Shown in pieces: positions 8,526 to 22,800 of a stretch of DNA of 64,000 nt (its first letter is position 1; every line of letters starts with the position of its first letter). The notes beneath the pieces are model-generated. The model ran no database searches, was not told where the DNA came from, and was given only the letters and a program-made list of their open reading frames with translations. The stretch is from NCBI GenBank assembly GCA_028641055.1, contig CM054058.1, positions 239,616,187-239,680,186 on the forward strand. Direction: 5' to 3'. The position numbers and the translations under genes were made by a program. The stretch is from Alopecurus myosuroides (lineage: Eukaryota > Streptophyta > Magnoliopsida > Poales > Poaceae).

Positions 8526-11500
8526 TGTCACACCCTTGTTTTTAAGCACTTGTATAATAGTAATTTAGCAAGCCTCTTAAGACTTTTGTAATGAAATTAA
8601 GTGGACAACATGTTTGTGTAGTAATGTTTATCTATGCAATTTAAGTGGTGTGTTCTTTTCACTCACTTGAGGAGTTTTTCTCCTAAGAAAAACATTGCTT
8701 TCTATTTGTTTTCCACTAAGGTTCTTAAGAGAATATTTTTCAAGACTTGAGGTAACACTTTGTTTCAACTTAAAAATGTGTTATTGATGGTTTGGAATCA
8801 ACTTGAACTTGAAATAAAATTAATTGGAAAAGATTTCATTAGATTTTCCAATATAAATTTTGTCCTGAAAAACAGCCAAGTAGCTGTTTTCAACCCTTGT
8901 TTTCCATCACAAGGATTATCCAATTATGGATTTTCTTTGATCAAAACTACTATCTGTTATGAGTACAACAAAACTACACTCTTGGAGAAACCTACAAAGA
9001 TAATTAACACACAATGCCATGATGGTTTTTTAGCCATCTTGTTAAGACAGAAAGTTAGGCATTTTAAAAACAGAGAATGTGCTTACTTTGCCTTTTATTT
9101 TCAGAGCCTTAAACCCCTCCATTTTCAAATCAAATGGTTGGTTATGAAACTTGGATAGTTGCTCTTTGTTTAGCATTTTAAATCACTCATTTTGGGGTTT
9201 GTTTGCTTGGTGAAAAGAAGCCCAACTTTTGCTATCTCTGTCTGCTTTTCCAGCACTTAGAAAAATTCAGAAAACTGCCTAACTGAATTTTTCTGACAGA
9301 ACAGTGATTACACTTTTAGACTTGATGTTTTAGCTTGTGTGTACTGATCCAAGCATAGCCACTTTGCCAATTCGAAAACCATGATGCTGAGCTTCTAGAA
9401 GGTGGCATTGGATCCCTTTTTGGCTGACCAGGGAGGGAGAAAAGTGAGGTGGCATTTGACTAAGTGATGATGTCACTTATAGTGGTTGGAATAGTGTAAT
9501 TTCACACTTTTGCCCATCCCTTGGCCCTTGCTGTGGCTTTGCTCACACTCTTGTACTAGATTGATCCCAGGCCACCAGTTAGAGGCCATGCCAACCGTGG
9601 AGAACCCCCAAAGGGCAAGGCATGCCCATGCCATTGCCAACCCGAGCCCACCACCCTTTGACTCGTGCCTACATAGCCCTAGAGGCCAATCCCTCTCGCC
9701 ACAGCACTCGCCTCACCTCTCTCACTCACCCCATCGAGCCCGTGTGTGCTCGATCCCCCTCTGTGAGCGAGGCGAACCGCGCCCACCCGCAAGCCCGTGC
9801 AAGATCGAGGTGGATCATGGCGTCGAGATCACTGCCCTCCCGTCCTCCTTTCACCTCCATTGCAACCCCCTAGCTCATGCCTACCTCCCTGACACCCTCT
9901 GGCCCTCTCTCGTTTGCAGTTTCGTCGACGTCGCCCTCGGAGCCGCCGCGGGACGCCGTCGAGCCGCCGCCGTGCACACGCATCGTCACCGTCCGCGCCC
10001 GCGCCACGAGCTCGCCTACGCCACCTCGTCCACTCCTACACCACCCCACTCCAACTCGCGAGCCCTAGGTGAGTCATCTCGAGGTTTCACGAGGTGTTCG
10101 TCCGCGGTTCTGAGAGAGAGAGAGAGAAGAGAGACGCGGGGAGGAAGAGAGAAGAGGAGCCGTCGATCTGCGGATCGACGGTCACCTTTGAACGTGCCGT
10201 TTCGCGCGCGCGCGCGCAGGCGGGCTGTGCCGTGCGCTAGCTGGGCCGCGCAGGCAGATCTGGCCCGTTTGGGCTCTGTCCTTATTTTTCCATTAAAATG
10301 AACCAATCTGTGCCTGTTTACTTTAGCTATTTTTGAGCAAGTTAAAATATTCTTTTTGCTTATCCAATTTTTTTACTCGTAGCCTTACAAAATCAAAACC
10401 ATCTCCCACTGGCAGAAACATGTTTTGAGTTTTAATTATTTTTCTATAAATCATATGCCAGACAGTACCCTAAAAATTGAAATGAATAGAACTTCAAAAA
10501 TACAAAACATTTTTGAGCAAACTCAACTGTTTTGGAAAGCCCTTTTCAATACCTACCAGTAGAATTTTAGCTTACACCAAGGTGAGTTACCATTTGGAAA
10601 TGCCGTCCATTTTGGTAAAGCATCTGTGAGCTATTCCTTGATTTTTAGGGGGAGTTTGGGACATTATTTTTGAGTAAGGCAAGTTGGAGAGGCTTTGTAG
10701 TGATAAGGACTATCACATCATAGACGGATTTACTTTTTGGAGCCACAGAAAAAATTAGAGAGACAGAACAAGTTTTGGGTACTTTCTGTCTAATTTTTAT
10801 TTCTAGATCTTGCTTTATGTGTTCATGTTGTGATATGCAAATGATGTGTTCTTGCTTGTGATGTTGTTTTCCAGTGTGGTTATGATGTGTACAAGTTATA
10901 TGAACATGTTAGAATAAATGGTTTGAGTGGTAGAGTTTTAGAACTATTTTTCCATGCATAGATCTTGCTCATAGCTAGATTTTTATATATGTTTTGAGTA
11001 AATCTTTAAATGCTTTTAGGCTTGTTGCTAGATTAATTTCCATGGAACCAGTACCACTTAGGTACTGTTAGTTTGTTTATGGCACCTCTAAATACTTGGT
11101 GCTTGTGTGTGGAATAGATTTAAATAGAAATGCTTAAGGACTAGATTTCATACTAGGATATTCATGTATGCTTTTTGTCTTGTTTTCCCTTAGGGAAAAA
11201 TATGAATCTTTGGTGTTGAAACCAGAGGATGGAATGTCCTTGTGGCATTATTATCTTAGGGTTTTCACCTCTGATAGGTTTCCTCTTAAGTAGCATAAAA
11301 GCATGAGTAACACTTGGATGACTAGGAATTAATCTCCTCACATGTGTAGCATTTTAAGCATAGTTTTTCCTTGTTTCCTAGCTATGTTTTTATGATATTT
11401 TTGTGAGGTCCAGTAGCATTTATGGTACTGGTTAGAGGGGTATTTTGCCTCTGCTAGCTTGCACACTTGTGCATAAAATTAACTAAGTGTAGCCTAAAAT

Positions 11501-13698
11501 AGTCTAGTGTTTTTCCTAATTTTCTACTAGTATGAGTAGGAGTTTTTGGGTGCTTGTTGGTTTGTTTTGAGCACTTTTAGAAAAGTTACCAGAGGCTTAT
11601 TAACCTCTTGGTGAGCATTTTTGCTAGTGGAACACCCACCGGTACCTTTGCATCATGGTGGAAAATAGGCTTGACTTGTTGTCATGAGCCTTTTTCACCA
11701 CTTGAGTATTCTAGCAAATTTTATGTGCTAGCCATAGAGATTGTTGGGGGAGTTTTTAGACATCAAAATGTGTTTTATGTGACACCCTACTGTCTAGTAA
11801 CATGTGCTTTACCCCACTGGTCCATAGTGTTCTTAACTAAGAATCATTGTTTTGGCCACACATAAACACTAGGAAAAAGCAGACTTTTTCAACTATAGTT
11901 TTTTATGCCAATTTTTCTTGAGGGAAAAATTGAGAACTTGGTGGTACTTCTTGATTGCTTGCTGTATGTATTACTTTTAGCATTGTTTGCCTTGTTTGGT
12001 TCTGAAAGTGTGTCTTTATTTCTTGTTACGACGTTAGAAAACGAGGAGGAAGGATTTGCTGAAGAAGGGTATTGCAACTCCTGTTACTTTCAGGATCAGG
12101 ACCATCACTTGTACCAAGGCAAGCCATCCTAATGCTTGCTGTATAAATACTTATCATTATCTATCATGCATGCTTTTCACTTCTGAAGTTTTTACAAAAC
12201 TATACCTTCAAAACTATTTTTGTGTGAATCCTACTACTACTATTAATATTACTAGTATAAGGAATCATAATAGTAGTCAACTTGGTATTACCAAGCCCTT
12301 AGCCACTAAATGGTATATAAATACCATACACCCACTTAAAACTTGAGTTCTTAAATGAACTAAATAAAATGTGTTTTTGTAAACAAATGCCTTATGGAAG
12401 GAAAACCCCGGAGGAAGGGTGAGACACTGTCTACCGGAAGAGTTGTTATGATGGGAAATTTTATGAGAAATGTTTACAAAAGACACGTAACCTAGTCTTC
12501 GCTGGACAACCATTATCGTACTGCCACTTTACCCCAATATGGGTAGGGGCTTGATTAAAAACTTGTTATGGTTAGTATATGTGCTATCTCAAAGGCTATA
12601 GGGGATTGGATCCTCCGAACCGAAGTGTCGCTAGGAGTGAGTATACGGGACATCTAAAGTGTGGGATTAATTTTCCCTCCGGATGCAGCAGTTGGGTCTC
12701 CTGTTTGGGCGGTGTGGGACATGGCTTGCCAGGGAGGGTAACCCCAATTGAAGAGATAGTCATGTACTAGCTTGTACAGAGTGGATAGTCAAGACCAGTT
12801 ATCTGATGTTCCCATAGGTTGGGAACAGTCCATGGTTGTTTCATGGCGGACTCTGGATCTAGTAGAAATGTGTACACCTCTGCAGAGTAAAACTATTTCG
12901 AGATAGCCGCGTCCTCGGATATGGACGGTTGAATGGCCATGTAGCTAGTATTGTGTCAACTTTTCAAAAGAGGTTTTGAAGGAAGGCTTTTGTACCTGAG
13001 AGGCACTAAGGAGGAATGATTTGGTATCTGCGAGATACGGATGAGGAAGAAACTATTACTAAAAGTTTCTGAAAAGAAAAACTTTCTTTTCTAAAACAAA
13101 GCTTATAAAACCTCCGAGATATGTGATATCTACGAGAGTTAAACTATATTATTTTCAATGATCTTTCACAAACATCTAAACATGAAAACCTCAACCATGA
13201 TAAATCTTTTATCTGTCATGGGTAGCTGAACCATAAGTATGGCCTACCCACTCCACCAAATAAGCATGTATGCATAATTGTAAGCTGATAAAGGATGTCT
13301 TGTTGAGTACATTCAAACGTACTCATTTGGTTTCGCCCCTGGTATTTACTTTCCAGACTATGAGGAGCCACCTCAGGAAGGGTTCTATGAGGAGGAGTGC
13401 TACACTGATGAACCTGCGAATTAGGATCGTCTCCCAGTCAGCAGCCTGTAGGATGAGGCGTGACTCGGGTTCTACTACGCTATGCTTATCGTCTTCCGCT
13501 GTGTTTACTTTGAATGTCTGTCCTGCGTGACAGTTATCAAGAACTTGGTCATGTGACCATTTATGTAAGACTCTATATTCGTGTAATGGATGATGTATTC
13601 TGTATGCCAACTACGTATGTTGTTCACGACTGGTTCTTCTGGGATCGTGAATGAATGCATATGAGGGGTTCTGGACCCTCCGGTCTGGGGCCTCTACA
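8526..13698 (+). repeat. 5' LTR of chromovirus (5173 bp)
   Basis: It starts TGTCACACCC and ends CCTCTACA. It contains a GC-rich island (about 9600-10260) with a short GA microsatellite near 10110-10130 and a GC-alternating run near 10203-10218. A strong palindromic TATA candidate, TATATAAATA, lies at 12314-12323. Open frames inside (for example 9510-10301) are conserved in both LTRs only because the LTRs are copies; I see no protein family in them. Confidence 0.95.
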
Positions 13699-13702
13699 AA
13701 GT

Positions 13703-13715
13703 TGGTATCAGAGCC
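13703..13715 (+). other. Primer binding site (initiator tRNA-Met type)
   Basis: TGGTATCAGAGCC lies four bases after the 5' LTR. This is the standard complement of the 3' end of initiator tRNA-Met and primes minus-strand synthesis. Confidence 0.9.
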
Positions 13716-13939
13716 ATCCTGACTCTAGGAGACCTTAGTTAGCATGGACGTTAGTGTATACTCCGATAATCTAAGTTACCAATACAAAAAAATTGGATAT
13801 ATGACTAAGTAATAAAATATTCCCTATATCCCACCACCTCTCTGGGTTAGACTCTACTTGCATTAAGGTTATTTCTTGCATGAACCTAAAATCTTGCACA
13901 CTTGGATCTAACTTAAACTATACTTAAAATTTTGTGTAG

Positions 13940-14896
13940 ATGGACGTGGACATCACCGTGGCTTTTCAGTTGGGACGTCCACGTGGCGAGTCTTTCCTTT
14001 TCGAGGAGAGGCTAGTATCTATGGCTACTGTGTTGGGACGCCCACTTCCGGAGCTGCGAGGAGGACTAGTTGTCGGGGCACCTCTGGAGGGAGACTAGTA
14101 CGCGGAGGTCACTATCCGCGCACCTCTGGCTAGCCCGACAGTGGAGGCCTACGTTTACCGTGCTGTTGATCGTTCTTGGAACGAGGCTGCGGTGCGCGTG
14201 ATACAGGAGTCAGTAGCACGTCTGGCACACATCGGGGAGTATATGTTCATCGGTTCCCGGTTCGAGCTGATTGGGAGACGTGATGAGGATGGCATACCAC
14301 TTCCTGTCGAGCCAGACTTTACCACTGTTGGTCCCCACTTGGACGAGATGGAGATTCTGCTACACCGCACTCAGCTCAGGTTGGACGACCAGCGTCTTGA
14401 CACCCACCACGGCATATTGGTGCACCACACACTGATAGCCGAGACTGACGAGCTGAGGGCTGAGCTTCACGACAGCCAGGAGGAGAGTGGAGCTCTGGCT
14501 CAGCAGTTGTCCCAGTTGAAGGAACAGTTGGAGGCTACTACCGCGAGGCACCGTGCCATACGGAGGCAGCTGAGGGCCACCCGCCTTGGCCGTGCACGCC
14601 TCACCACTAGGATGACGGCCCTGGAGGGGGCTAACGCCGTTCTGCGCGGCAGGCTTCAGATAGCTCGTGACGACATAGCCACAAGAGACGCTGCCGTGGA
14701 GGAGCTTGAGGAGGAGGCCGTAGAGCTCCACAGGGAGATTGAGGATCTTCTGCCTATTGAGGACGTTCCCTCCGACCTGGAGGGGATGGATATGAGCGAG
14801 GCTAGCGAGCAGGATGATGATGACCTGCTTGACGAGGAGGAGGAGGACCCTGAGGAGCGTATCTTCGACGTTGGGGACAGCGACGACTCTGTGTAG
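13940..14896 (+). pseudogene. Accessory ORF (orf0) upstream of gag, interrupted by one stop
   Basis: An ATG at 13940 opens a frame that runs to an in-frame TAG at 14096-14098 and then stays open to TAG at 14894-14896, for about 318 codons in all. After the stop the product is a long, charged, likely coiled-coil protein (about codons 160-270, many Leu, Glu, Arg and Gln in heptad-like spacing). It ends in a very acidic tail of Asp and Glu runs. Extra ORFs between the primer site and gag are known in some grass gypsy elements, but their role is not established. Codon use after the stop is gene-like, so the TAG is probably recent. Confidence 0.65.
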
Positions 14897-15283
14897 TCGC
14901 TGCCTTCTCACCCTTAGCACATGGTGCTGGTCTAGATACTAGTTAGGTATGCTAGATCGTTTTGCTAGATAGTTTGCTAGTAGTAGCCTTGCGATGACCC
15001 CACCAATCGCACCCCCTGTAGCTCGATGAAGCCTTCCTTGTATGATATGGCTTGTGAGGTGTGTGTAATGTTGGAAACTCTGATTAATTATGGTGATGAA
15101 TGAAATGTTTGGCTTGGTTTTCTGTTGATTGTCACTACTTTGCGTTCATTTCATTCAAGTTTGCGACTGCCCCGCTCTTGTTTTTGAAACATATCACTAG
15201 TATTCCTTTTGTTTAAATATTACGGTACTGGGTTTTCAAAAACAAGAATTTATTTCTTAGACTTACACATGTTTCACTTCAGC

Positions 15284-18200
15284 ATGGCACCCCGTCGCGA
15301 ACCCCCACCGCCACCACCACCCACAGTGGAGGCGCTGTTGGCACTGCTGATGGAGGATCGCCAGGCCACCCGAGCTGAGAGTGCAGCTACCATTGCCGCT
15401 CTACAACAACTGGCTGCTGCCAACAACAACAATGGCAATGGCAATGGTGCTCGCTCGAGGCTGAGAGACTTTCAGCACACCAACCCCCCAGTTTTCACAA
15501 GGATTGTGGAGCCTCTCGATGCTGACGACTGGCTCCGCACCATTGCAAACAAACTGGAGGTCGCTTCAGTTGAGGAGAATGATAAGGTCCTGTTGGCCTC
15601 CCATTTTCTCGCTGGTCCTGCCAGGACTTGGTGGGAAACTACACGTGAGACTGTTGCTGCTGGTCACGTATTCACCTGGGAGGATTTTTCTGCAAGGTTC
15701 CGCAAGTATCACATTCCCCAAGGAATGATGGCACTTATGCGGGAGAAATTTCTGAATCTGAAGCAAGGAAGTATGCCGGTGTCTGAGTACTGGGAGAATT
15801 TCACTACTCTGTCCCGGTATGCACAGGACGATATTAATACTGATGCTAAGAAGAAGGAGAGGTTCTTAAATGGGCTGGATGATGAGCTCCAGTGCTCTCT
15901 AGTAGTGGTTCCATTCCAGGATTTGGAAACCCTTGCTAATGCCGCTATGGTGCTGGAGCACAAGCGGAAATCTGCTGATGATAACCGCAAGAGGAAAATG
16001 ACTGCTCATGGGGGACCTAGTGCTCAGAGGACTCGCAACACTCCGTATGCGAGGCCACCAACCCACAAGGCGCCTGCTTATGCACCCCGCCCCAGCCACA
16101 ACTATGCACCAAGGCCCAACAACTACAATCACCCTGCACCGTATGCACCAAGGTACGGAGGAAACATCTATGGTGGTAACCATGGTAATCACTCTGGGAA
16201 TAATCATGGAAACCGCTATGGAGGCAACAATGGAGGAAATGGGAACCACACCAACAATGCTCCCAAGCCAAACCCAAGCTCAAAGCCTTCTGGAGGTTGC
16301 TTTGCCTGTGGAAAGGAAGGTCACTTCGCTCGTGAGTGCCCCAACAAAGCTACTGCTCCAGTCCAGCCTGCTGCAACCAAGATGAACCATGGTCCTTCCA
16401 CTGGACGACAGAATAGGATGAAGGGACACCTGAACCATATCAATGCTGCAGAAGCTCAGGAGGCACCAGACATGGTGATGGGTATGTTTCCTGTCAACTC
16501 GGTACCAGCCGCAGTACTGTTTGATTCTGGTGCATCACATTCCTTTGTCACTAAACCGTTTGCTGAGAAAAGTGGTATGAAGCATTCCCGTATGCACAAC
16601 CTTATGTTAGTACAAATACCTGGGGATAGTACTAAAGCCAACCAAATTTGCAATGAGGTACCAGTAGAAATTCAAGGGAAAACTTTTCATGCTGATCGTA
16701 TAGTGCTGGGATCCAAAGGGATAGAAGTGGTACTCGGTATGAACTGGATGGCCAAATATAAGGGAGTTATCGATTGCACTAAGAAAACTATTGAAATGAT
16801 CTCTGAGGATGGGGAAAAGGTTGCGTACACTGCAACTCGACCCTCGTCACAAGTTCACTGCCACACCGGAATAGTCCACCCTGTCCTTGAGGAAGTCCCG
16901 GTAGTTTGCGAATACCCGGATGTTTTTCCTGAAGAATTACCCGGTATGCCCCCTGATCGGGATATCGAGTTTGTGATCGAGTTAGTGCCCGGAACTGGAC
17001 CCATAGCACAGAAGCCGTATCGGATGAATCCGAAGGAATTAGATGAGTTGAAGACTCAGCTGGATGACATGTTAAGGAAAGGATTGATTCGCCCTAGTGC
17101 ATCGCCATGGGGATCTCCGATCATTTTTGTGGGAAAACGGGACGGTACCACTTGTTTATGTGTGGACTACCGCAAGTTAAATGATGTTAACATCAAGAAC
17201 AAATACCCGTTGCCCAAAATTGAAGACCTGTTTGACCAGCTGAATGGGGCTGTAATCTTCTCTAAGATTGACCTTCGGACTGGTTATCACCAATTGAAAG
17301 TCCGTGATACTGATATTCCAAAGACTGCTTTCACCACTCGTTACGGGCTGTATGAATACACCGTAATGTCCTTTGGTCTAACCAATGCCCCTGCCTATTT
17401 CATGAATCTCATGAATAGGGTATTCATGGATTTTCTAGACAAGTTTGTCGTGGTCTTTATTGACGACATTCTCATATATTCAAGGAGTGAGGAAGAACAC
17501 GAAGAACATCTGAGAATTGTGCTCGGAACACTTCGCGAGCATCAATTGTATGCTAAGTTTAGTAAATGTCAATTCTGGCTGACGGAAGTCGGATTTCTTG
17601 GACATGTAGTGTCTGCGGGAGGAATATCTGTTGACCCTGCTCTAGTTCAGTCTGTGGAGAAGCGTGCTGCTCCGACCAACCAGACTGAAGTCAGATCCTT
17701 TCTGGGTTTGGCAGGATATTACCGCAAGTTTGTTCAGGGATTCTCGAGTATAGCCAGACCCCTCACCCAGTTGCTCAAGAAGGATAGCAAGTTCCTATGG
17801 ACGGACAAGTGTGATGAGAGTTTCAATGAATTGAAGCGTCGACTGGTGTCTGCCCCAATCCTTATAATGCCGGATATCACCAAGAATTTCGACGTATATT
17901 GTGACGCTTCTAAGCTTGGTCTTGGAAGCGTGCTTATGCAAGAAGGGAAGGTGATATCTTTCATATCCCGCCAGTTGAGACCCCACGAATTGAATTATCC
18001 CACTCATGACTTAGAGCTTGATGCCGTTGTTCATGCTCTCAAGACATGGCGACACTTTCTTATGGGAAGAAGGGTGGAAATTTACACGGATCATAAGAGT
18101 TTAAAGTATATCTTTACTCAACATGAGCTCAACATGAGGCAGCGCCGCTGGATTGAGCTCATTAAAGATTATGATTTGAGTATTCATTATCACCCTGGAA

Positions 18201-19801
18201 AGGCAAATGTGGTTACAGATGCTCTTAGTCGAGAGGTAGCCTCTCTAAATGCTATGATTCTAGTAAGGCAACCCGAGTTGTGGAAAGAGCTGGACCAGCT
18301 TGGCATTGAAATGGTCAGCTATGGCATGTTAGACGCCATAGAACTTAAACCAACCCTGGTTGACGAAATCAAAGAAGCGCAGAAAGGCCAGAAAAGTATT
18401 GATGGGATTAAGGCCTGCATGGAGAAGGAAAAAGTTGCTGGGTTTACCATCGATGCTGATGGGGGATTATGGTATGAAGGCCGTATTTGTGTTCCCTCTG
18501 AATCTGATCTCAAGCAGACCATCATGGTCGAAGCTCATGAGACCATGTATTCTATCCATCCTGGAGGAACAAAGATGTATCAAGACCTGAAAGAGAGATT
18601 CTGGTGGCATGGAATGAAGCGAGAGATTGCTTCATTTGTAGCCAAGTGCCATGTCTGCCAGCAAGTAAAAGCTGGGCACCAGCGTCCCGCTGGATTGCTC
18701 CAACCATTGCAAGTGCCTGTTTGGAAATGGGATGAAGTGGGAATGGACTTCATCACTGGACTTCCTAGGTCCAGCCGAGGAAATGATTCCATATGGGTTG
18801 TCGTGGACAGGCTCACGAAGGTTGCTCACTTTATTCCTGTCCGGACCACCTATCGTGGAGACCAGCTTGCTGATCTTTACATTTCTCGGATTGTCAGCCT
18901 ACACGGAGTCCCAAGCAGGATTGTATCTGATCGAGGTACGCAGTTCACCTCTAGATTTTGGAAGAAGTTGCACGAGAGTTTGGGAACCAAATTAGCTTTT
19001 AGCACAGCCTATCACCCGCAGACTGATGGACAAACAGAGCGTGTGAACCAAATTCTGGAAGACATGCTCCGTGCGTGTGTGTTGTCCTATGGAATTAAAT
19101 GGGAAGACTGTCTGCCCTTCGCAGAGTTTTCTTACAACAACAGTTATCAGTCTAGCTTGCAAATGGCCCCTTTTGAAGCTCTGTATGGACGTAAATGCCG
19201 TACACCTTTAAATTGGACTGAGACTGGAGACAGTCAGGTTTTTGGTGTGGACACTTTGAAAGCTGCAGAGGAGCAGGTCCAACTTATTCGGGAACGTTTA
19301 AAGACAGCTCAATCTCGTCAGAAGAGTTATGCTGATACGAAGCGTCATGATGTCTCTTTCAGCATTGGAGATTTCGTGTACCTTCGTGTTACGCCACTCA
19401 AAGGGATGCAGCGTTTCCATGTCAAAGGAAAGCTGGCCCCCAGGTATATTGGCCCTTTTAAGATCTTGGCACGTCGTGGCGAAGTTTCTTATCAGTTAGA
19501 ATTACCTGAGGAGCTATCTGCTTTTCACAATGTTTTCCATGTGTCATTGCTCCGGAAATGTCTGCAAGTACCTGAGAAGGATCTGTCGTATCAAGACGTG
19601 GATTTCAGGACCATTGACATAAATGATGACTTGACTTATCGTGATAGACCCCTGCGGGTTCTCAAGGAAATTGTGCGTGCTACCAGGAGGCGTGCTATAA
19701 AATTCCTTAACATTCAGTGGACCAATCACTCTGAGGAAGAAGCTACCTGGGAGCGTGAGGATGATATCAGGAAGGAGTTCCCTGATTTTCTTAAAGCCTA
19801 G
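15284..19801 (+). CDS. Gypsy gag-pol polyprotein with C-terminal chromodomain
   Basis: This single uninterrupted frame of 1505 residues from the ATG at 15284 ([13 protein letters not shown]) encodes the structural and replication proteins. An in-frame ATG at 15269 is also possible. Order: retrotransposon gag domain; a Gly/Asn/His/Pro-rich linker; CCHC knuckle [14 protein letters not shown] (residues 339-352); aspartic protease FDSGASHSF (D414); reverse transcriptase with FIDD (D727/D728); RNase H ([13 protein letters not shown]); integrase with a HHCC finger and a D-D-E core ([22 protein letters not shown]). Near residues 1450-1500 is a chromodomain ([21 protein letters not shown]), which in chromoviruses helps target integration to particular chromatin. 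All catalytic motifs look intact, so the element could be autonomous. Confidence 0.95.
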   Translation: MAPRREPPPPPPPTVEALLALLMEDRQATRAESAATIAALQQLAAANNNNGNGNGARSRLRDFQHTNPPVFTRIVEPLDADDWLRTIANKLEVASVEENDKVLLASHFLAGPARTWWETTRETVAAGHVFTWEDFSARFRKYHIPQGMMALMREKFLNLKQGSMPVSEYWENFTTLSRYAQDDINTDAKKKERFLNGLDDELQCSLVVVPFQDLETLANAAMVLEHKRKSADDNRKRKMTAHGGPSAQRTRNTPYARPPTHKAPAYAPRPSHNYAPRPNNYNHPAPYAPRYGGNIYGGNHGNHSGNNHGNRYGGNNGGNGNHTNNAPKPNPSSKPSGGCFACGKEGHFARECPNKATAPVQPAATKMNHGPSTGRQNRMKGHLNHINAAEAQEAPDMVMGMFPVNSVPAAVLFDSGASHSFVTKPFAEKSGMKHSRMHNLMLVQIPGDSTKANQICNEVPVEIQGKTFHADRIVLGSKGIEVVLGMNWMAKYKGVIDCTKKTIEMISEDGEKVAYTATRPSSQVHCHTGIVHPVLEEVPVVCEYPDVFPEELPGMPPDRDIEFVIELVPGTGPIAQKPYRMNPKELDELKTQLDDMLRKGLIRPSASPWGSPIIFVGKRDGTTCLCVDYRKLNDVNIKNKYPLPKIEDLFDQLNGAVIFSKIDLRTGYHQLKVRDTDIPKTAFTTRYGLYEYTVMSFGLTNAPAYFMNLMNRVFMDFLDKFVVVFIDDILIYSRSEEEHEEHLRIVLGTLREHQLYAKFSKCQFWLTEVGFLGHVVSAGGISVDPALVQSVEKRAAPTNQTEVRSFLGLAGYYRKFVQGFSSIARPLTQLLKKDSKFLWTDKCDESFNELKRRLVSAPILIMPDITKNFDVYCDASKLGLGSVLMQEGKVISFISRQLRPHELNYPTHDLELDAVVHALKTWRHFLMGRRVEIYTDHKSLKYIFTQHELNMRQRRWIELIKDYDLSIHYHPGKANVVTDALSREVASLNAMILVRQPELWKELDQLGIEMVSYGMLDAIELKPTLVDEIKEAQKGQKSIDGIKACMEKEKVAGFTIDADGGLWYEGRICVPSESDLKQTIMVEAHETMYSIHPGGTKMYQDLKERFWWHGMKREIASFVAKCHVCQQVKAGHQRPAGLLQPLQVPVWKWDEVGMDFITGLPRSSRGNDSIWVVVDRLTKVAHFIPVRTTYRGDQLADLYISRIVSLHGVPSRIVSDRGTQFTSRFWKKLHESLGTKLAFSTAYHPQTDGQTERVNQILEDMLRACVLSYGIKWEDCLPFAEFSYNNSYQSSLQMAPFEALYGRKCRTPLNWTETGDSQVFGVDTLKAAEEQVQLIRERLKTAQSRQKSYADTKRHDVSFSIGDFVYLRVTPLKGMQRFHVKGKLAPRYIGPFKILARRGEVSYQLELPEELSAFHNVFHVSLLRKCLQVPEKDLSYQDVDFRTIDINDDLTYRDRPLRVLKEIVRATRRRAIKFLNIQWTNHSEEEATWEREDDIRKEFPDFLKA

Positions 19802-19828
19802 ACCCGCGAATCTCGGGACGAGATTCTT

Positions 19829-19844
19829 TTAAGGGGGGGAGATT
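19829..19844 (+). other. Polypurine tract of chromovirus
   Basis: AAGGGGGGGAGA lies immediately before the 3' LTR. It primes plus-strand synthesis. Confidence 0.85.
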
Positions 19845-22800
19845 TGTCACACCCTTGTTTTTAAGAACTTGTATAATAGTAATTTAGCAAGCCTCTTAAG
19901 ACTTTTGTAATGAAATTAAGTGGACAACATGTTTGTGTAGTAATGTTTATCTATGCAATTTAAGTGGTGTGTTCTTTTCACTCACTTGAGGAGTTTTTCT
20001 CCTAAGAAAAACATTGCTTTCTATTTGTTTTCCACTAAGGTTCTTAAGAGAATATTTTTCAAGACTTGAGGTAACACTTTGTTTCAACTTAAAAATGTGT
20101 TATTGATGGTTTGGAATCAACTTGAACTTGAAATAAAATTAATTGGAAAAGATTTCATTAGATTTTCCAATATAAATTTTGTCCTGAAAAACAGCCAAGT
20201 AGCTGTTTTCAACCATTGTTTTCCATCACAAGGATTATCCAATTATGGATTTTCTTTGATCAAAACTACTCTCTGTTATGAGTACAACAAAACTAAACTC
20301 TTGGAGAAACCTACAAAGATAATTAACACACAATGCCATGATGGTTTTTGAGCCATCTTGTTAAGACAGAAAGTTAGGCATTTTAAAAACAGAGAATGTG
20401 CTTACTTTGCCTTTTATTTTCATAGCCTTAAACCCCTCCATTTTAAAATCAAATGGTTGGTTATGAAACTTGGATAGTTGCTCTTTGTTTAGCATTTTAA
20501 ATCACTCATTTTGGGGTTTGTTTGCTTGGTGAAAAGAAGCCCAACTTTTGCTATCTCTGTCTGCTTTTCCAGCACTTAGAAAAATTCAGAAAACTGCCTA
20601 ACTGAATTTTTCTGACAGAACAGTGATTACACTTTTAGACTTGATGTTTTAGCTTGTGTGTACTGATCCAAGCATAGCCACTTTGCCAATTCGAAAACCA
20701 TGATGCTGAGCTTCTAGAAGGTGGCATTGGATCCCTTTTTGGCTGACCAGGGAGGGAGAAAAGTGAGGTGGCATTTGACTAAGTGATGATGTCACTTATA
20801 GTGGTTGGAATAGTGTAATTTCACACTTTTGCCCATCCCTTGGCCCTTGCTGTGGCTTTGCTCACACTCTTGTACTAGATTGATCCCAGGGCACCAGTTA
20901 GAGGCCATGCCAACCGTGGAGAACCCCCAAAGGGCAAGGCATGCCCATGCCATTGCCAACCCGAGCCCACCACCCTTTGACTCGTGCCTACATAGCCCTA
21001 GAGGCCAATCCCTCTCGCCACAGCACTCACCTCACCTCTCTCCCTCACCCCATCGAGCCCGTGTGTGCTCGATCCCCCTCTGTGAGCGAGGCGAACCGCG
21101 CCCACCCGCAAGCCCGTGCAAGATCGAGGTGGATCATGGCGTCGAGATCACTGCCCTCCCGTCCTCCTTTCACCTCCATTGCAACCCCCTAGCTCATGCC
21201 TACCTCCCTGACACCCTCTGGCCCTCTCTCGTTTGCAGTTTCGTCGACGTCGCCCTCGGAGCCGCCGCGGGACGCCGTCGAGCCGCCGCCGTGCACACGC
21301 ATCGTCACCGTCCGTGCCCGCGCCACGAGCTCGCCTACGCCACCGTCGTCCACTCCTACACCACCCCACTCCAACTCGCGAGCCCTAGGTGAGCCATCTC
21401 GAGGTTTCACGAGGTGTTCGTCCGCGGTTCTGAGAGAGAGAGAGAGAAGAGAGACGCGGGGAGGAAGAGAGAAGAGGAGCCGTCGATCTGCGGATCGACG
21501 GTCACCTTTGAACGTGCCGTTTCGCGCGCGCGCGCAGGCGGGCTGTGCCATGCGCTAGCTGGGCCGCGCAGGCAGATCTGGCCCGTTTGGGCTCTGTCCT
21601 TATTTTTCCATTAAAATGAACCAATCTGTGCCTGTTTACTTTAGCTATTTTTGAGCAAGTTAAAATATTCTTTTTGCTTAGCCAATTTTTGTACTCGTAT
21701 CCTTACAAAATCACAACCATCTCCCACTGGCAGAAACATGTTTTGAGTTTTAATTATTTTTCTATAAATCATATGCCAGACAGTACCCTAAAAATTGAAA
21801 TGAATAGAACTTCAAAAATACAAAACATTTTTGAGCAAACTCAACTGTTTTGGAAAGCCCTTTTCAATACCTACCAGTAGAATTTTAGCTTACACCAAGG
21901 TGAGATACCATTTGGAAATGCCATCCATTTTGGTAAAGCATCTGTGAGCTATTCCTTGATTTTTAGGGGGAGTTTGGCACATTATTTTTGAGTAAGGAAA
22001 GTTGGAGAGGCTTTGTAGTGATAAGTACTATCACATCATAGAAGGATTTACTTTTTGGAGCCACAGAAAAAATTAGAGAGACAGAACAAGTTTTGGGTAC
22101 TTTCTGTCTAATTTTTATTTCTAGATCTTGCTTTATGTGTTCATGTTGTGATATGCAAATGATGTGTTCTTGCTTGTGATGTTGTTTTCCAGTGTGGTTA
22201 TGATGTGTACAAGTTATATGAACATGTTAGAATAAATGGTTTGAGTGGTAGAGTTTTAGAACTATTTTTCCATGCATAGATCTTGCTCATAGCTAGATTT
22301 TTATATATGTTTTGAGTAAATCTTTAAATGCTTTTAGGCTTGTTGCTAGATTAATTTCCATGGAACCAGTACCACTTAGGTACTGTTAGTTTGTTTATGG
22401 AACCTCTAAATACTTGGTGCTTGTGTGTGGAATAGATTTAAATAGAAATGCTTAAGGACTAGATTTCATACTAGGATATTCATGTATGCTTTTTGTCTTG
22501 TTTTCCCTTAGGAAAAAATATGAATCTTTGGTGTTGAAACCAGAGGATGGAATGTCCTTGTGGCATTATTATCTTAGGGTTTTCACCTCTGATAGGTTTC
22601 CTCTTAAGTATCATAAAAGCATGAGTAACACTTGGATGACTAGGAATTAATCTCCTCACATGTGTAGCATTTTAAGCATAGTTTTTCCTTGTTTCCTAGC
22701 TATGTTTTTATGATATTTTTGTGAGGTCCAGTAGCATTTATGGTACTGGTTAGAGGGGTATTTTGCCTCTGCTAGCTTGCACACTTGTGCATAAAATTAA

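Noticed and set aside
9510..10301. Open frame of 263 codons in the chromovirus LTR (and its copy at 20829-21392)
   Set aside because: It lies in a GC-rich, repeat-containing part of the LTR, is disrupted by small indels in the other LTR, and resembles no protein.
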